A stretch of 64,000 nt of DNA from Acidobacteriota bacterium (GTDB lineage Bacteria; Acidobacteriota; Terriglobia; Acidiferrales; UBA7541). The first letter of the stretch is position 1. The number at the start of each line of letters is the position of its first letter. The stretch spans positions 1-64,000 of the forward strand of contig JABCZK010000006.1 in NCBI GenBank assembly GCA_013289695.1. The letters run 5' to 3'. The position numbers were made by a program, and so were the translations under genes. Shown one piece after another: positions 16,864-25,970 of the stretch. Below the pieces are notes generated by a model that saw only the letters and a list, made by a program, of their open reading frames with translations, was not told the origin of the DNA and did not search any database.

Positions 16864-18372
16864 ATGCGGCCAAATCGTGGTTTCTTAAATCGGGTTGTGC
16901 CAGGGCGAAAATGGCAACTGGTTGCCGGGAGTGTGGCACTCGCCACGGTCGCTTCCGGGGCCATTATTCCCAACCTTTTCCCGTTTCCGGATCCCACCGG
17001 ACTCATCTCCACGTACAACGCCAACGGTCCGATTGAGGACAGCGACAAGAATGTTTTCTTTCAGAGCCTGGGCACAAATGGACGCTCTTGCGGCAGCTGC
17101 CACCTCGCCAGCGATGGATTCGGTCTGGGTGTCAACAGCATTCAGGCGAAGTTTGCTGCTACGCACGGGAACGACCCGCTATTTGCGTCCATTGATGGCG
17201 CGAATTGCCCGAATGGCACGTCTGACGACCCCGCCTCGCACAGTCTTCTGTTGAACAGCGGATTGATTCGCGTATTCCTGCCAGTTCCCGCGAACGCCCA
17301 ATACCAAATCCTGGCCGAGCGCGATCCGTACGGCTGCGCGGTGGTGAGCGACGAATCCACCGGCGTGCAGACCGTTTCGGTTTACCGCCGGCCGTTGCCG
17401 ACCACGAACTTGCGTTTTCTCAGCTCGGTTATGTTTGACGGCCGCGAAACACATCAACCACTGACTGCCGCCGCCACCTTTCAGCAGAATCTTCAGACCG
17501 ATCTGCTGCAACAGTCTATTGATGCCACGCTGACCCACGCGCAAGCAGCCGCGCCGCCGACGCTCGAGCAGCAAACCGCCATCGTCAATTTCGAGTTGGG
17601 GCTGAATTCCGCGCAGGCGCTGGATTTTCGGGCAGGCTGGCTGAACTTTGCGGGCGCGCTCGGTGGCCCCGCGATTCTTTCCAATCAAGCTTACTATCCC
17701 GGCACCAATGATTCGCTCGGAGCCGATCCCGAAGGCAATGCATTCAACTCCACGGCATTCACAATCTTTTCGGATTGGGAAACTTCGCCTGACCCCATGC
17801 GACGAAAGATCGCGGCCGGAGAAAAGCTCTTCAACACCCGCGCGCTCACCATCTCTAACGTCCGGGGATTGACTGATAACGCCGCGCTAGCCAAAGCTCT
17901 GGGTACCCCCGTGCCCATCGCGCCATTCGCGGGAACCTGCACTACCTGCCACGACGCGCCGAACGTCGGCAACCACTCTCTGCCCTTGGCTCTGGATATC
18001 GGCACCGGCCACGATCCTGTCGCCGAATCGGATCCCCTGATTGCGAATGGACTTTCGCAACTCAGCGTTCCGGATCTGCCGGTTTATCGCATCACTGGAT
18101 GTCCGAATCCTTTCCAGGTGCCTGGGCAGCCTGCGATTCCCTACGTGATTTTCACGACAGATCCGGGCAAAGGGCTGATCAGCGGTTTGTGCAGCGACAT
18201 GAGCCGGACGAAAGGCCCAATCCTTCGGGGCCTCGCCTCGCGTGCTCCCTATTTTCACAATGGAGCCGCGCGCGATTTGAACGAGCTGCTCGAATTTTAC
18301 AACCAGCGTTTTCAGATGAATTTGACCAACGAAGAGAAAGAGCAGTTCATCGCGTTCCTGAACTCGCTCTAG
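16864..18372 (+). CDS. Exported di-haem cytochrome c, cytochrome c peroxidase/MauG-like
   Basis: 502 residues. The ATG at 16864 is chosen over an earlier in-frame ATG because AGGAGG stands four bases before it. An uncleaved or cleaved N-terminal hydrophobic segment (LVAGSVALATVASGAII) directs export. Two CxxCH haem c motifs are present: CGSCH (residues 76-80) and CTTCH (359-363). The spacing and the C-terminal KGPILRGLASRAPYFHNGAARDLNELLEFYNQRF are typical of the bacterial di-haem peroxidase/MauG family, in which the N-terminal haem transfers electrons and the C-terminal haem reacts with peroxide or oxidises a partner. It is longer than classical CcpA (about 330-350), with a large insertion between the haems, so a substrate other than peroxide is possible. 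Confidence 0.85.
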   Translation: MRPNRGFLNRVVPGRKWQLVAGSVALATVASGAIIPNLFPFPDPTGLISTYNANGPIEDSDKNVFFQSLGTNGRSCGSCHLASDGFGLGVNSIQAKFAATHGNDPLFASIDGANCPNGTSDDPASHSLLLNSGLIRVFLPVPANAQYQILAERDPYGCAVVSDESTGVQTVSVYRRPLPTTNLRFLSSVMFDGRETHQPLTAAATFQQNLQTDLLQQSIDATLTHAQAAAPPTLEQQTAIVNFELGLNSAQALDFRAGWLNFAGALGGPAILSNQAYYPGTNDSLGADPEGNAFNSTAFTIFSDWETSPDPMRRKIAAGEKLFNTRALTISNVRGLTDNAALAKALGTPVPIAPFAGTCTTCHDAPNVGNHSLPLALDIGTGHDPVAESDPLIANGLSQLSVPDLPVYRITGCPNPFQVPGQPAIPYVIFTTDPGKGLISGLCSDMSRTKGPILRGLASRAPYFHNGAARDLNELLEFYNQRFQMNLTNEEKEQFIAFLNSL

Positions 18373-18442
18373 CGGCGTGTTTGTGCGGGGCGCGGCCCTT
18401 GTTCCGGCAATGGTGCGGGGTCGCGCTGCTAATAATCGAAGG

Positions 18443-19104
18443 TCACAGGGGCAATGCGTAGAGCAGCGGCCGGTTTTTGATCGTTCTCCAGAAGTAGGCG
18501 AGGATGATCACGCTGGCAACCGCCGCGTAGGCGCACCAAAGCGATGTGAAGGCGTAGCGCTTGAACGCCATCACCACCAGCAGGATCACCAGGTTTGCCA
18601 TCCCGAAAATCACCATGGCCCTAACCTTGGAAAAAACAGCGAGCCGCAGGTGGCGGCCACGTACAGCATCGCAACCGCCGTATTGTTGGTCGCTTGATTG
18701 ATGTACACGATGCTGTTTTCCCGCACGTACACCTGCAGCGGGTACGCCGTCAAAGCCCACAACATATAAAGCGTCGTTCCCGCGCCCAGCGCGAGGAACG
18801 GCACCATGCGCTTGCGGCTCTTGCCGTTGGGCTCAAAGAGCAGCACGCTCAGCGGCAGCAGGAAGGGCAGCAGCCCCTGCGCGTACAGCATGAATGCCGC
18901 GGCCATGTTGTGCGTCATCGTGGGCGAGAGAAGCCCATCCAGTCCCAGCCACACGAATCCCTCGATGAACTGATGAATGGCGAACAGCAAAGGCAGCGAC
19001 GCGAAAAGCAATTCGCGCCGGTGCTTCACCTTCGTCAACGTGACGACGCCCACAGCGCCCAAAGCCGTGCTGCCAACAAAGTTCGCGGTCGCCGAAAAAC
19101 ACAT
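18443..19104 (-). pseudogene. DUF6629-like membrane protein, interrupted by a one-base frameshift
   Basis: The frame from ATG 19104 gives an integral membrane protein beginning MCFSATANFVGSTALGAVG, the DUF6629 signature, and runs to a stop just after SLFFPRLGPW. The adjacent frame from about 18635 to the stop at 18443 continues with hydrophobic, family-like sequence (SKVRAMVIFGMANLVILL). The break falls in a run of six A (18631-18636 on the plus strand); one extra base would restore a single 220-residue protein with about seven membrane segments. It may be a real recent inactivation, a homopolymer sequencing error, or slippage. Function of the family is unknown. Confidence 0.8.
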
Positions 19105-19307
19105 GTCCGATTTTTCTCCCGCGCGAGGATTACATCAATCATCGCACAACGCAAAATATTTCTTACGATGCAGCGATTGAATCTGCCGCAAGCGGGAAGG
19201 CGACGCAGCCGCAAGCGGGCGAGCGGTTGGGGTGCAGACCAGGCGCGAGCTCGACTACCGATTGGTCGCGCAGTCGGAAACGGATCCATTTCTCCGCTTT
19301 CGCCAAA

Positions 19308-19337
19308 TTGACAGCGCGTGCTCCGCGCAGCTAGCAT
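19308..19337 (+). promoter_or_regulatory. Predicted sigma-70 promoter of trpCFBA
   Basis: TTGACA at 19308-19313 and TAGCAT at 19332-19337 are separated by 18 bases, about 76 bases before the trpC ATG. The rest of the 308-base divergent gap 19105-19412 holds no gene; no Trp-rich leader peptide or TRAP-type repeat was seen, only a short stem (CGGAG/CTCCG) at about 19353-19366. Confidence 0.5.
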
Positions 19338-19412
19338 AGTTACAGCGATTGTTCCCTCGGAGGCGGCTCCGCAGGTGTGCCTGCCGAACCCGGTAAGACC
19401 GGACCTTGCGCC

Positions 19413-20240
19413 ATGGAAAGCAGCTCGCGTTCGAAAAATATTCTGGAGCGGATTGTCGAAGCGCGCCGCGCGTCGGTGGCGCATCGCAAACGCGTGCTTC
19501 CCGAAGTTGCGCTGAAGCTGGCGGTGGAAAAGAAAGTTGCGCCGCCGCGCGATTTCGCAGGGGCGCTGGCGCGGGCCGGCAAGATCAATATTATTTCCGA
19601 ATTGAAGAAGGCTTCGCCGTCGCGCGGCGTGATTCGCGAAGAATATGCTCCGGCGGTGCTGGCGGCGGACCTTGAAGAGGCGGGCGCTGCTGCTTTGTCG
19701 GTGCTGACCGAGGAGGATTTCTTTTCCGGGTCGCTCGGCGATCTGAAGGAAGCGAGCCGCGTGACCAGGATTCCCGTCCTGCGCAAAGATTTCATCGTAG
19801 ATCCCTGGCAAGTCTGGGAAACGCGCGCGGCGGGCGCCGATTCCTTTCTGCTCATTGCCGCGGTGCTGAACGACGCGGAGCTGCGGGAATTGCTGGAACT
19901 GGGTCGCGCTCTAAAAATGGAAGCGCTGGTAGAAGTGCACTCGCGCGAAGAGCTCAAACGCGTGCTGGATGCCGGCGCGCGAATCATCGGCGTGAATAAT
20001 CGCGACCTGCGCGATTTTCAAGTGCACCTGGAAACGTCGCTCGGAATGGCCGAGCTGATTCCGGAGGAATGCATCGCGGTGAGTGAATCCGGTCTGCGGA
20101 CCTACGGTGATCTGGCGCGGCTGCAGCGCGCCGGCTTCGACGCATTTCTCATCGGCGAGCACGTGATGCAGAGCGCCGATCCGGCGGCGGCGTTGCGCGC
20201 TTTGCTCGCGCCTGCCAACGCGGGGCACACGGCTGCATGA
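19413..20240 (+). CDS. trpC: Indole-3-glycerol phosphate synthase
   Basis: 275 residues from the ATG at 19413; a GTG 36 bases earlier is possible but adds a non-conserved stretch. Family motifs are SELKKASPSRG (phosphate and catalytic Lys region), VLTEEDFFSGSL, LRKDFIVDPWQV, GVNNRDL and SESGL, in the right order for the TIM barrel. The enzyme closes the pyrrole ring of carboxyphenylaminodeoxyribulose phosphate to give indole-3-glycerol phosphate. It opens the operon trpC-trpF-trpB-trpA; trpE, trpG and trpD are not in the window. Confidence 0.95.
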   Translation: MESSSRSKNILERIVEARRASVAHRKRVLPEVALKLAVEKKVAPPRDFAGALARAGKINIISELKKASPSRGVIREEYAPAVLAADLEEAGAAALSVLTEEDFFSGSLGDLKEASRVTRIPVLRKDFIVDPWQVWETRAAGADSFLLIAAVLNDAELRELLELGRALKMEALVEVHSREELKRVLDAGARIIGVNNRDLRDFQVHLETSLGMAELIPEECIAVSESGLRTYGDLARLQRAGFDAFLIGEHVMQSADPAAALRALLAPANAGHTAA

Positions 20241-20253
20241 GCGGCGGAGAGTA

Positions 20254-20943
20254 ATGGTGAAAGTGAAGATTTGCGGGATCACCAATTGGAGCGACGCGCG
20301 AGGCGCCGTCGAAGCCGGCGCGGATTTCTTGGGTTTTAATTTCTACCGCGAAAGTTCGCGTTACATCGCGCCCGCTGCGGCCCGGCGCATTGTGCAACGC
20401 TTGCCCGAGGGAGTGGCATCCGTAGGGGTATTCGTGAACGAGCCGGAGCCGGAAATACTGGCGATCGCGCGGCGAGTAGGCCTCGATTACGTGCAATTGC
20501 ACGGAGACGAGACGGCGGAAGCTGTGGCGCGCATGAGGCGCAGCTTTCGCGTAATCAAGGTGATTCGCGTGCGCGATTCATTCCGCGTGGCGCAGCTTGC
20601 GAATTTCAAACGAGCTTCCTCTATTCTGCTCGATGGTTTTGATTCGCGGCTGCGCGGCGGCACCGGAAAGAGCTTTAACTGGAAACTGGCCAAGAGCGCC
20701 GGACGCAAGCGCCAAATATTTCTAGCGGGAGGCTTGACGCCGGAGAATGCCGCGGCGGCGGTTTCTGCAGCACGACCTTTCGCGATTGACGTGTGCAGCG
20801 GAGTGGAATCGCGGCCCGGCAAAAAAGATGCGGCGCGGATGCGCGCACTGGTTGCTGCAGTTCGACCAGTGAATGCGAGTACCGCGCGCACAGCGGGTAC
20901 GAAGCGCCCGGTAAGTCCAGCGCGGAGGAAACGAAGGTCATGA
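20254..20943 (+). CDS. trpF: Phosphoribosylanthranilate isomerase
   Basis: 229 residues. The catalytic general base Cys7 ([10 protein letters not shown]) and the general acid Asp of LLDGFDS are present, with HGDE and the phosphate-binding loops AGGLTPEN and DVCSGVES. It isomerises phosphoribosylanthranilate to the substrate of TrpC. The last 25 or so residues form a basic Ala/Thr/Arg-rich tail that is not part of the barrel. The start is 13 bases after the trpC stop and the stop overlaps trpB by four bases (ATGA). Confidence 0.95.
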   Translation: MVKVKICGITNWSDARGAVEAGADFLGFNFYRESSRYIAPAAARRIVQRLPEGVASVGVFVNEPEPEILAIARRVGLDYVQLHGDETAEAVARMRRSFRVIKVIRVRDSFRVAQLANFKRASSILLDGFDSRLRGGTGKSFNWKLAKSAGRKRQIFLAGGLTPENAAAAVSAARPFAIDVCSGVESRPGKKDAARMRALVAAVRPVNASTARTAGTKRPVSPARRKRRS

Positions 20944-22151
20944 GTGCAATCGCACCGATGGTGCCCGATGCGCGCGGCAGGTATGGCCGCTACGGCGGGC
21001 GTTACGTGCCGGAGACGCTGATGGCGCCGCTCGAAGAACTCGAGCGGGCCTATGCTGCGGCGCGCGCGGATAGCAGTTTTCAAGCCGAGCTCGATTCACT
21101 GCTGCACAATTTCGCGGGTCGTCCGACGCCGCTGCAATTCGCCGAACGACTGAGCGCGTATTTAGGCGGCCCGCGCATTTACATCAAGCGCGAGGACTTG
21201 CTGCACACCGGCGCGCACAAGATTAATAACGCGCTGGGCCAGGGCCTGCTGGTTACGCGCATGGGCAAGAAGCGCATCATCGCGGAAACCGGCGCGGGCC
21301 AGCACGGCGTCGCCACCGCCACCGTCGCGGCGAAGTTCGGCCTCACCTGCACCGTGTATATGGGCACCGAAGATATGGAGCGCCAGCGATTGAATGTGTT
21401 TCGCATGCGTCTGCTGGGCGCGGAAGTGGTGGGAGTGGATTCCGGCAGCCGCACTCTGAAAGATGCGATCAATGAAGCCATGCGCGATTGGGTGACCAAC
21501 GTCGAGAGTTCGCATTATTTGCTGGGCTCGGTGCTCGGCGCGCATCCCTATCCGCAAATTGTGCGCGATTTTCAGAAAGTAATCGGCGAAGAAGCGCGCG
21601 CGCAAATCGCGCAGGCCGAAGGGCGTTTGCCGGACACTTTGATCGCCTGCGTGGGCGGCGGTTCGAATGCGATTGGATTGTTTCACGCGTTTTTGCCGGA
21701 CGCGTCCGTGAGAATGATCGGTGTGGAAGCGGGCGGGCGCGGCACGACTCTAGGCGAACACGCCGCGCGGCTGGCAGCGGCTAGCGGTTTCAGCGGCGCG
21801 CGTCCCGGAGTTTTGCAGGGGACTTACACATACGTTTTGCAGAATTTCGACGGGCAGATCGCGACGACGCACTCGGTCTCCGCGGGACTGGATTATCCCG
21901 GCGTCGGTCCCGAGCACGCCTGGCTCGCCGAACAGGGCCGCGCGGAATATTGCGCGGTGAGCGACGCGGAAGCCGTGGAAGCCGCGCGCACGCTGGCGCG
22001 CCTGGAAGGGATTATTCCAGCGCTGGAATCGGCGCACGCGCTGGCGGAAGTGATTCGCCGCGCGCCGCGGATGAAGAAGGACGAGCTGGTGATCCTGAAT
22101 CTGTCCGGGCGCGGCGATAAGGATATGGATATTCTCTCGCGCTATGTCTGA
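20940..22151 (+). CDS. trpB: Tryptophan synthase beta chain
   Basis: 403 residues from the ATG at 20940, which overlaps the trpF stop. The N-terminus [17 protein letters not shown], the PLP-binding Lys in [15 protein letters not shown], the substrate loop [10 protein letters not shown] and the phosphate-binding glycines [10 protein letters not shown] identify the beta-1 type (TrpB1) that works in a complex with TrpA. It joins indole and serine to make tryptophan. No anomaly was noticed. Confidence 0.97.
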   Translation: MSAIAPMVPDARGRYGRYGGRYVPETLMAPLEELERAYAAARADSSFQAELDSLLHNFAGRPTPLQFAERLSAYLGGPRIYIKREDLLHTGAHKINNALGQGLLVTRMGKKRIIAETGAGQHGVATATVAAKFGLTCTVYMGTEDMERQRLNVFRMRLLGAEVVGVDSGSRTLKDAINEAMRDWVTNVESSHYLLGSVLGAHPYPQIVRDFQKVIGEEARAQIAQAEGRLPDTLIACVGGGSNAIGLFHAFLPDASVRMIGVEAGGRGTTLGEHAARLAAASGFSGARPGVLQGTYTYVLQNFDGQIATTHSVSAGLDYPGVGPEHAWLAEQGRAEYCAVSDAEAVEAARTLARLEGIIPALESAHALAEVIRRAPRMKKDELVILNLSGRGDKDMDILSRYV

Positions 22152-23019
22152 GAACTTCGCAACGTGGCAAAGCGCGCTGGCGGTGCAACCTGCGGGGCGC
22201 ATCGCGCGACGTTTTCGCGCGCTCGCTGAAGCTGGCGAGATGGGCCTGGTGGCATACATCACCGCGGGCGATCCTTCGCTTGCGGCAACCGAGAAAATCG
22301 TGCTGGCCGCCGCAGAAGCAGGCGCGGACGTGATTGAGCTGGGTGTGCCCTTCAGCGATCCTGTCGCGGACGGGCCCACGATTCAACGCGCGAGCGATCG
22401 CGCGCTGCGCAGTGGAACCACTCTTGCCGGCGTGATCGAACTGGTCCGCCGCATTCGCGCGAATTCGGAAGTTCCGCTGGTGCTGTTCAGCTACTTCAAT
22501 CCGATTTTGCAGATGGGACTCGAGAAATTTGCCGCTGCAGCGGCAGCGGCTGGAGCGGATGGCGTGCTGGCGACGGACCTCACCCTCGAAGAAGCGGTGG
22601 AATATCGCGCGGCGCTCCAAGCGCACGGTCTGGATACGATTTTTCTTGCCGCGCCTACCTCCACGGATGCGCGCCTGGCGCAAATCGGCGCCGCGTCCAG
22701 CGGATTTCTTTACGTGATTTCGCGTGCCGGTGTCACGGGCGAGCGCGAGGCCCTGCCGGCAGATTTGCCGGCGCTAATCCGTCGCGCGCGAAAATTCACA
22801 TCACTTCCCATCGCCGTGGGTTTCGGCATCTCGCTGCCCACGCACGTTACGGTGCTGGGCGGGATCGCCGACGCGGCCGTGGTCGGCTCAGCGCTGATGG
22901 CTGAAGTCGAGAAGGCCGCGTCAACCGACGAAGCGGCAGCAGCCGTCGCCGAGCGCATCCGCGTGCTCAAATCCGCCGCCCGCACCGGCGTCAGCCGCCG
23001 CAGCAGTGAAGCGTCGTAG
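22144..23019 (+). CDS. trpA: Tryptophan synthase alpha chain
   Basis: 291 residues. Catalytic Glu ([10 protein letters not shown]) and Asp ([10 protein letters not shown]) of the aldolase-like active site are present, together with the loop GVTGERE and the phosphate-binding GFGIS and VVGSAL. It splits indole-3-glycerol phosphate and channels indole to TrpB. Its start overlaps the trpB end by eight bases. The N-terminus is about 20 residues longer than in enteric TrpA. Last gene of the trp operon; the next gene begins 120 bases later. Confidence 0.97.
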   Translation: MSENFATWQSALAVQPAGRIARRFRALAEAGEMGLVAYITAGDPSLAATEKIVLAAAEAGADVIELGVPFSDPVADGPTIQRASDRALRSGTTLAGVIELVRRIRANSEVPLVLFSYFNPILQMGLEKFAAAAAAAGADGVLATDLTLEEAVEYRAALQAHGLDTIFLAAPTSTDARLAQIGAASSGFLYVISRAGVTGEREALPADLPALIRRARKFTSLPIAVGFGISLPTHVTVLGGIADAAVVGSALMAEVEKAASTDEAAAAVAERIRVLKSAARTGVSRRSSEAS

Positions 23020-23139
23020 TAGTCGCGCAACGCCGACGAGTGATCAACTGGACCGCGAACGAACGTTGCGGAAAGCTTCCTTGTTTGCAGTAAACTTCAT
23101 GCGCATTGAGTAGCCGGATTTATGTCTTGAGGAGAACAG

Positions 23140-23838
23140 ATGGATAAGCGCGTGGCCAACGCCGACGCTGCCATCGCGGGCATTCAGGATGGCGCGACGA
23201 TTTTGCTGGGTGGCTTCGGCCTGTGCGGGATTCCGGAGAATTTGATTGCGGCGTTGCGCCGCAAGGGCACCAAGAATCTGACGCTCGCTTCGAACAACGC
23301 CGGCGTGGACGATTTCGGCATCGGCCTGCTGCTGCAAAGCAAGCAGGTTAAGAAAATGATCGCGAGTTACGTGGGTGAAAATAAGACGTTCGAGCAACTC
23401 GCGCTGAAAAAAGAAATCGAAGTCGAGTTGAACCCGCAGGGGACCCTGGCCGAACGCATTCGCTGTGGCGGCGCGGGAATTCCAGCGTTTTACACGCCGA
23501 CCGGTTACGGAACCATGGCGGCGGAGGGCAAGGAAATTCGCGAATTCAACGGCCGCCCGCATGTGCTGGTGCCGGCGTTGCGCGGGAATTTCGCGTTCAT
23601 CAAGGCATGGAAGGGCGATCGCTGGGGCAATCTGCTCTATCGCAAGACCGCGCGAAATTACAATGCGGTTATGGCCACCGCGGCCGATTACACGATTGCC
23701 GAGGTGGAGGAAATCGTCGAGCTTGGGACACTGAATCCCGATTGCGTGCACACGCCGGGAATTTTCGTGGACGCGATTTTTCAGGGGCAAGAGTACGAGA
23801 AGAGGATCGAGCGGCGCACATTGCGCAAGCGTTCCTAG
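23140..23838 (+). CDS. scoA: 3-oxoacid CoA-transferase subunit A (ScoA/PcaI-like)
   Basis: 232 residues. The glycine-rich N-terminus [19 protein letters not shown], then [29 protein letters not shown] and [19 protein letters not shown] are the conserved blocks of class I CoA-transferase A subunits. With ScoB it moves CoA from succinyl-CoA to acetoacetate or, in the PcaIJ form, to beta-ketoadipate. The GAGGAGA sequence eight bases before the ATG supports the start. The box and pcaB-like genes elsewhere in the window make a role in aromatic degradation possible, but ketone-body use is equally compatible. Confidence 0.93.
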   Translation: MDKRVANADAAIAGIQDGATILLGGFGLCGIPENLIAALRRKGTKNLTLASNNAGVDDFGIGLLLQSKQVKKMIASYVGENKTFEQLALKKEIEVELNPQGTLAERIRCGGAGIPAFYTPTGYGTMAAEGKEIREFNGRPHVLVPALRGNFAFIKAWKGDRWGNLLYRKTARNYNAVMATAADYTIAEVEEIVELGTLNPDCVHTPGIFVDAIFQGQEYEKRIERRTLRKRS

Positions 23839-23904
23839 GTTCTTGCGAGACGGGACAAAACCAAGCCGGCATGAAGAGTATTTCGCGGTGACCGCCTGCG
23901 GGAG

Positions 23905-23963
23905 CTTCAGCGGCTAAAGCCGCGCTGCGGGAGCGAAGCTTAGGTCGCGGCTAAAGCCACGAC
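23905..23963. repeat. Palindromic GGCTAAAGCC-type repeats between scoA and scoB, copy F
   Basis: Two hairpins stand in tandem: AGCGGC-TAAA-GCCGCGCT at about 23909-23926 and GGTCGCGGCTAA-AGCCACGACC at about 23943-23964 (one mismatch). Both centre on GGCTAAAGCC. They separate two genes that encode subunits of one enzyme and might lower transcription of scoB relative to scoA, or simply be insertions of a dispersed repeat. Confidence 0.65.
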
Positions 23964-24048
23964 CCACGAAGATCGCAGAATCGCACGCGGAATCTAAAGC
24001 TCCGAATCCCGGTGCGCAACTTTTTGCGCAAAATGTCAGGAGGTGCGA

Positions 24049-24714
24049 ATGCCGACGGAAATTGACAAGCGCGAAGTGATCGCGCGGCGCGTGGCGCAGG
24101 AATTGCGCGACGGGTATTACGTGAATCTGGGGATTGGGCTGCCGACGCTGATCCCAAATTATTTGCCGGCAGGAATCGAAGTGATTCTGCAATCCGAAAA
24201 CGGCATGTTGGGCATCGGGCCCTATCCCTTCGCGGGCGAAGAAGATCCTGACCTGATCAACGCGGGCAAGGAGACGATCACGGAAATTCCCGGCTGCTGT
24301 TATTTCTCGAGCGCGGAATCATTCGGCATGATTCGCGGCGGTCGCGTGGATCTGACGGTACTCGGCGCCTTGCAGGTGGACGAAGCCGGAAACCTGGCGA
24401 ACTGGGCGATCCCCGGAAAAATGTTGAAGGGCATGGGCGGCGCGATGGACTTGGTGGCCGGCGCCAAGCGCGTGATTATCGCGATGGAACACACCACCAA
24501 AGAGGGCGACGCGAAAATCGTGAAGAAATGCAGCCTGCCGCTCACGGGAGTGGGGGTTGTAAAGCTGATCGTCACCGAGCTCGGCGTGATTGAGGTGACG
24601 CCGCAGGGGCTGGTGCTGCGCGAAGTGGCGGCCGGAGTTAGTCCCGAGGAAGTGCAGAAGGCCACAGAGCCGCTGCTAAAGCGCGCGGCGGATTTGAAAA
24701 CGATGTCCGTGTAA
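24049..24714 (+). CDS. scoB: 3-oxoacid CoA-transferase subunit B (ScoB/PcaJ-like)
   Basis: 221 residues from the ATG at 24049, with AGGAGG five bases before it; a GTG six bases upstream overlaps that sequence and is rejected. The catalytic Glu50 that forms the CoA thioester intermediate is in LQSENGMLG. Other conserved blocks are [31 protein letters not shown] and [14 protein letters not shown]. It completes the CoA-transferase with ScoA. A 210-base gap with palindromic repeats separates the two subunit genes, which are usually adjacent or overlapping. Confidence 0.93.
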   Translation: MPTEIDKREVIARRVAQELRDGYYVNLGIGLPTLIPNYLPAGIEVILQSENGMLGIGPYPFAGEEDPDLINAGKETITEIPGCCYFSSAESFGMIRGGRVDLTVLGALQVDEAGNLANWAIPGKMLKGMGGAMDLVAGAKRVIIAMEHTTKEGDAKIVKKCSLPLTGVGVVKLIVTELGVIEVTPQGLVLREVAAGVSPEEVQKATEPLLKRAADLKTMSV

Positions 24715-24808
24715 GGCAGGCAGCAAAGTTATCTATTGCGTCGCGGGACTGCGCGGGAATCGCGAATTGCGATACCATTCAGGGAACGGGGAGCGTCCAG
24801 GAGAATTG

Positions 24809-25117
24809 ATGGAGCCGCATTCAATAGTGGTGATCAGTCTGCACACGCCGAAGGAAAGGCTCTGGGGAGAATTGATGGATATTTCCAGCTCCGGAGTGAC
24901 TTTGCGCGGGATTGATTTGAGTTCGTTCGACGATTTCGTCAGCCAGGTGCTGCATCCGGAAGGCGACCGCATGGGGCTGCCGACGCTTTTTTTTCCAATG
25001 CTGCGAATCGAACGCATCGCCCTGGACGAAGCGCGCGGCTCGATTCCATCGCTAGCGGAAATGTTCGAGAAGAAGACCGGCCGCTCGCTCGAGGACTACC
25101 TGGCGCAGTTTGCCTAG
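24809..25117 (+). CDS. Small conserved hypothetical protein
   Basis: 102 residues from the ATG at 24809, which has AGGAGA nine bases before it. The sequence (MEPHSIVVISLHTPKERLWGELMDISSSGVTLRGIDL) has the alternating pattern of a small beta-rich domain, weakly like PilZ or Sm-like folds, followed by an amphipathic C-terminal helix (SLAEMFEKKTGRSLEDYLAQF). I do not recognise the family with confidence. It sits between scoB and pgsA on the same strand. Confidence 0.75.
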   Translation: MEPHSIVVISLHTPKERLWGELMDISSSGVTLRGIDLSSFDDFVSQVLHPEGDRMGLPTLFFPMLRIERIALDEARGSIPSLAEMFEKKTGRSLEDYLAQFA

Positions 25118-25150
25118 ACGGCTGTTTCCGGCGCTGTACAAAACAAACTC

Positions 25151-25705
25151 ATGAACAGCCGAATTTTCACAGTTCCCAATCAGCTCACGTTCCTGCGCCT
25201 GGCCTTCCTGCCGTTTTTCATCATGGCGATTCATTACGAGCGCTACAACTGGGGCCTCATTATTCTGATCGTGGCGGGCTTCACTGACGCGCTCGATGGT
25301 TTTCTCGCGCGAGGGCTGAATCAGAAAACTCCGCTGGGAGCGTATCTGGATCCCATCGCCGATAAATTGCTGCTTTCTTCTTCGTATTTCGAGCTGGCGC
25401 TGCACGGAAAAGTGGCCTGGTGGCTGACGATTCTGGTTCTGGGGCGCGACGTGCTGCTGCTGGTCGCGAGCGCGGTGATTTTGCTAACCGTGGGCTACAT
25501 GTCGCTGCCGCCCAGCATGTACGGCAAGGCCACCACGTTTTTCGAAATTACGATGATTTTTCTGGTGCTGGTGCTGGCGCTGCGCGACAATCACGCGTTG
25601 TACATGGTGAAAGAAATTTGCGGCTATTGCGTCGCCGTGTTCGTCTGCATTTCGGGAGTTCACTACAGCATCGTGGTATCGCGACGGATGCACACGGGCG
25701 GGTAG
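25151..25705 (+). CDS. pgsA: CDP-diacylglycerol-glycerol-3-phosphate 3-phosphatidyltransferase
   Basis: 184 residues, an integral membrane enzyme with about five hydrophobic segments. The CDP-alcohol phosphotransferase signature is complete: DALDGFLARG, eight residues, then Gly, and DPIAD, which matches DGx2ARx8Gx3Dx3D with both metal-binding Asp. The N-terminus NQLTFLRLAFLP is typical of PgsA. It makes phosphatidylglycerol phosphate from CDP-diacylglycerol and glycerol-3-phosphate. A related alcohol acceptor cannot be excluded from sequence alone. Confidence 0.88.
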   Translation: MNSRIFTVPNQLTFLRLAFLPFFIMAIHYERYNWGLIILIVAGFTDALDGFLARGLNQKTPLGAYLDPIADKLLLSSSYFELALHGKVAWWLTILVLGRDVLLLVASAVILLTVGYMSLPPSMYGKATTFFEITMIFLVLVLALRDNHALYMVKEICGYCVAVFVCISGVHYSIVVSRRMHTGG

Positions 25706-25778
25706 CGCGGTTGGTGCGCCAAATATAGCGCGGTCCAGCGCGCAATTATCCTTCGGCTCGGCACCGCCGGATCTCAGG

Positions 25779-25804
25779 GTGAATCGCCCTGCAGGGCGAT
25801 TCAC
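25779..25804. repeat. 26-base perfect palindrome
   Basis: The sequence from 25779 to 25804 is fully self-complementary: the left arm GTGAATCGCCC, centre TGCA, right arm GGGCGATTCAC. It lies 74 bases after the pgsA stop in the 265-base convergent gap 25706-25970 and could act as a bidirectional terminator or a protein-binding site. No T run follows. Confidence 0.7.
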
Positions 25805-25826
25805 GAATTCGAAGGCAAATTCAACT

Positions 25827-25932
25827 GCGCCCGCCTGAAAAGCAGGCGGCCGCTACAAAGTCAAAGGCAAAAGCGCCGGCGGGACGCCGGCGCTACCAAA
25901 GTCAAAGGCGCCCAGCTGAAGCTGGCCGCTAC
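25827..25932. repeat. Intergenic palindromic repeat, copy B
   Basis: This is a mosaic of three units in the gap between convergent pgsA and the rhomboid gene. A hairpin CGCCTG-AAAAG-CAGGCG (25832-25848) is shared with 33605-33621. A GCGCCGGCG/CGCCGGCGC stem lies at about 25873-25893. The 32 bases at 25901-25932 are the exact reverse complement of 6173-6204. The units are joined by AAGTCAAAGGC words. Confidence 0.85.
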
Positions 25933-25970
25933 AAGATCAAAACCTGATCCTGCAAGCATTTTTCCGCGAA

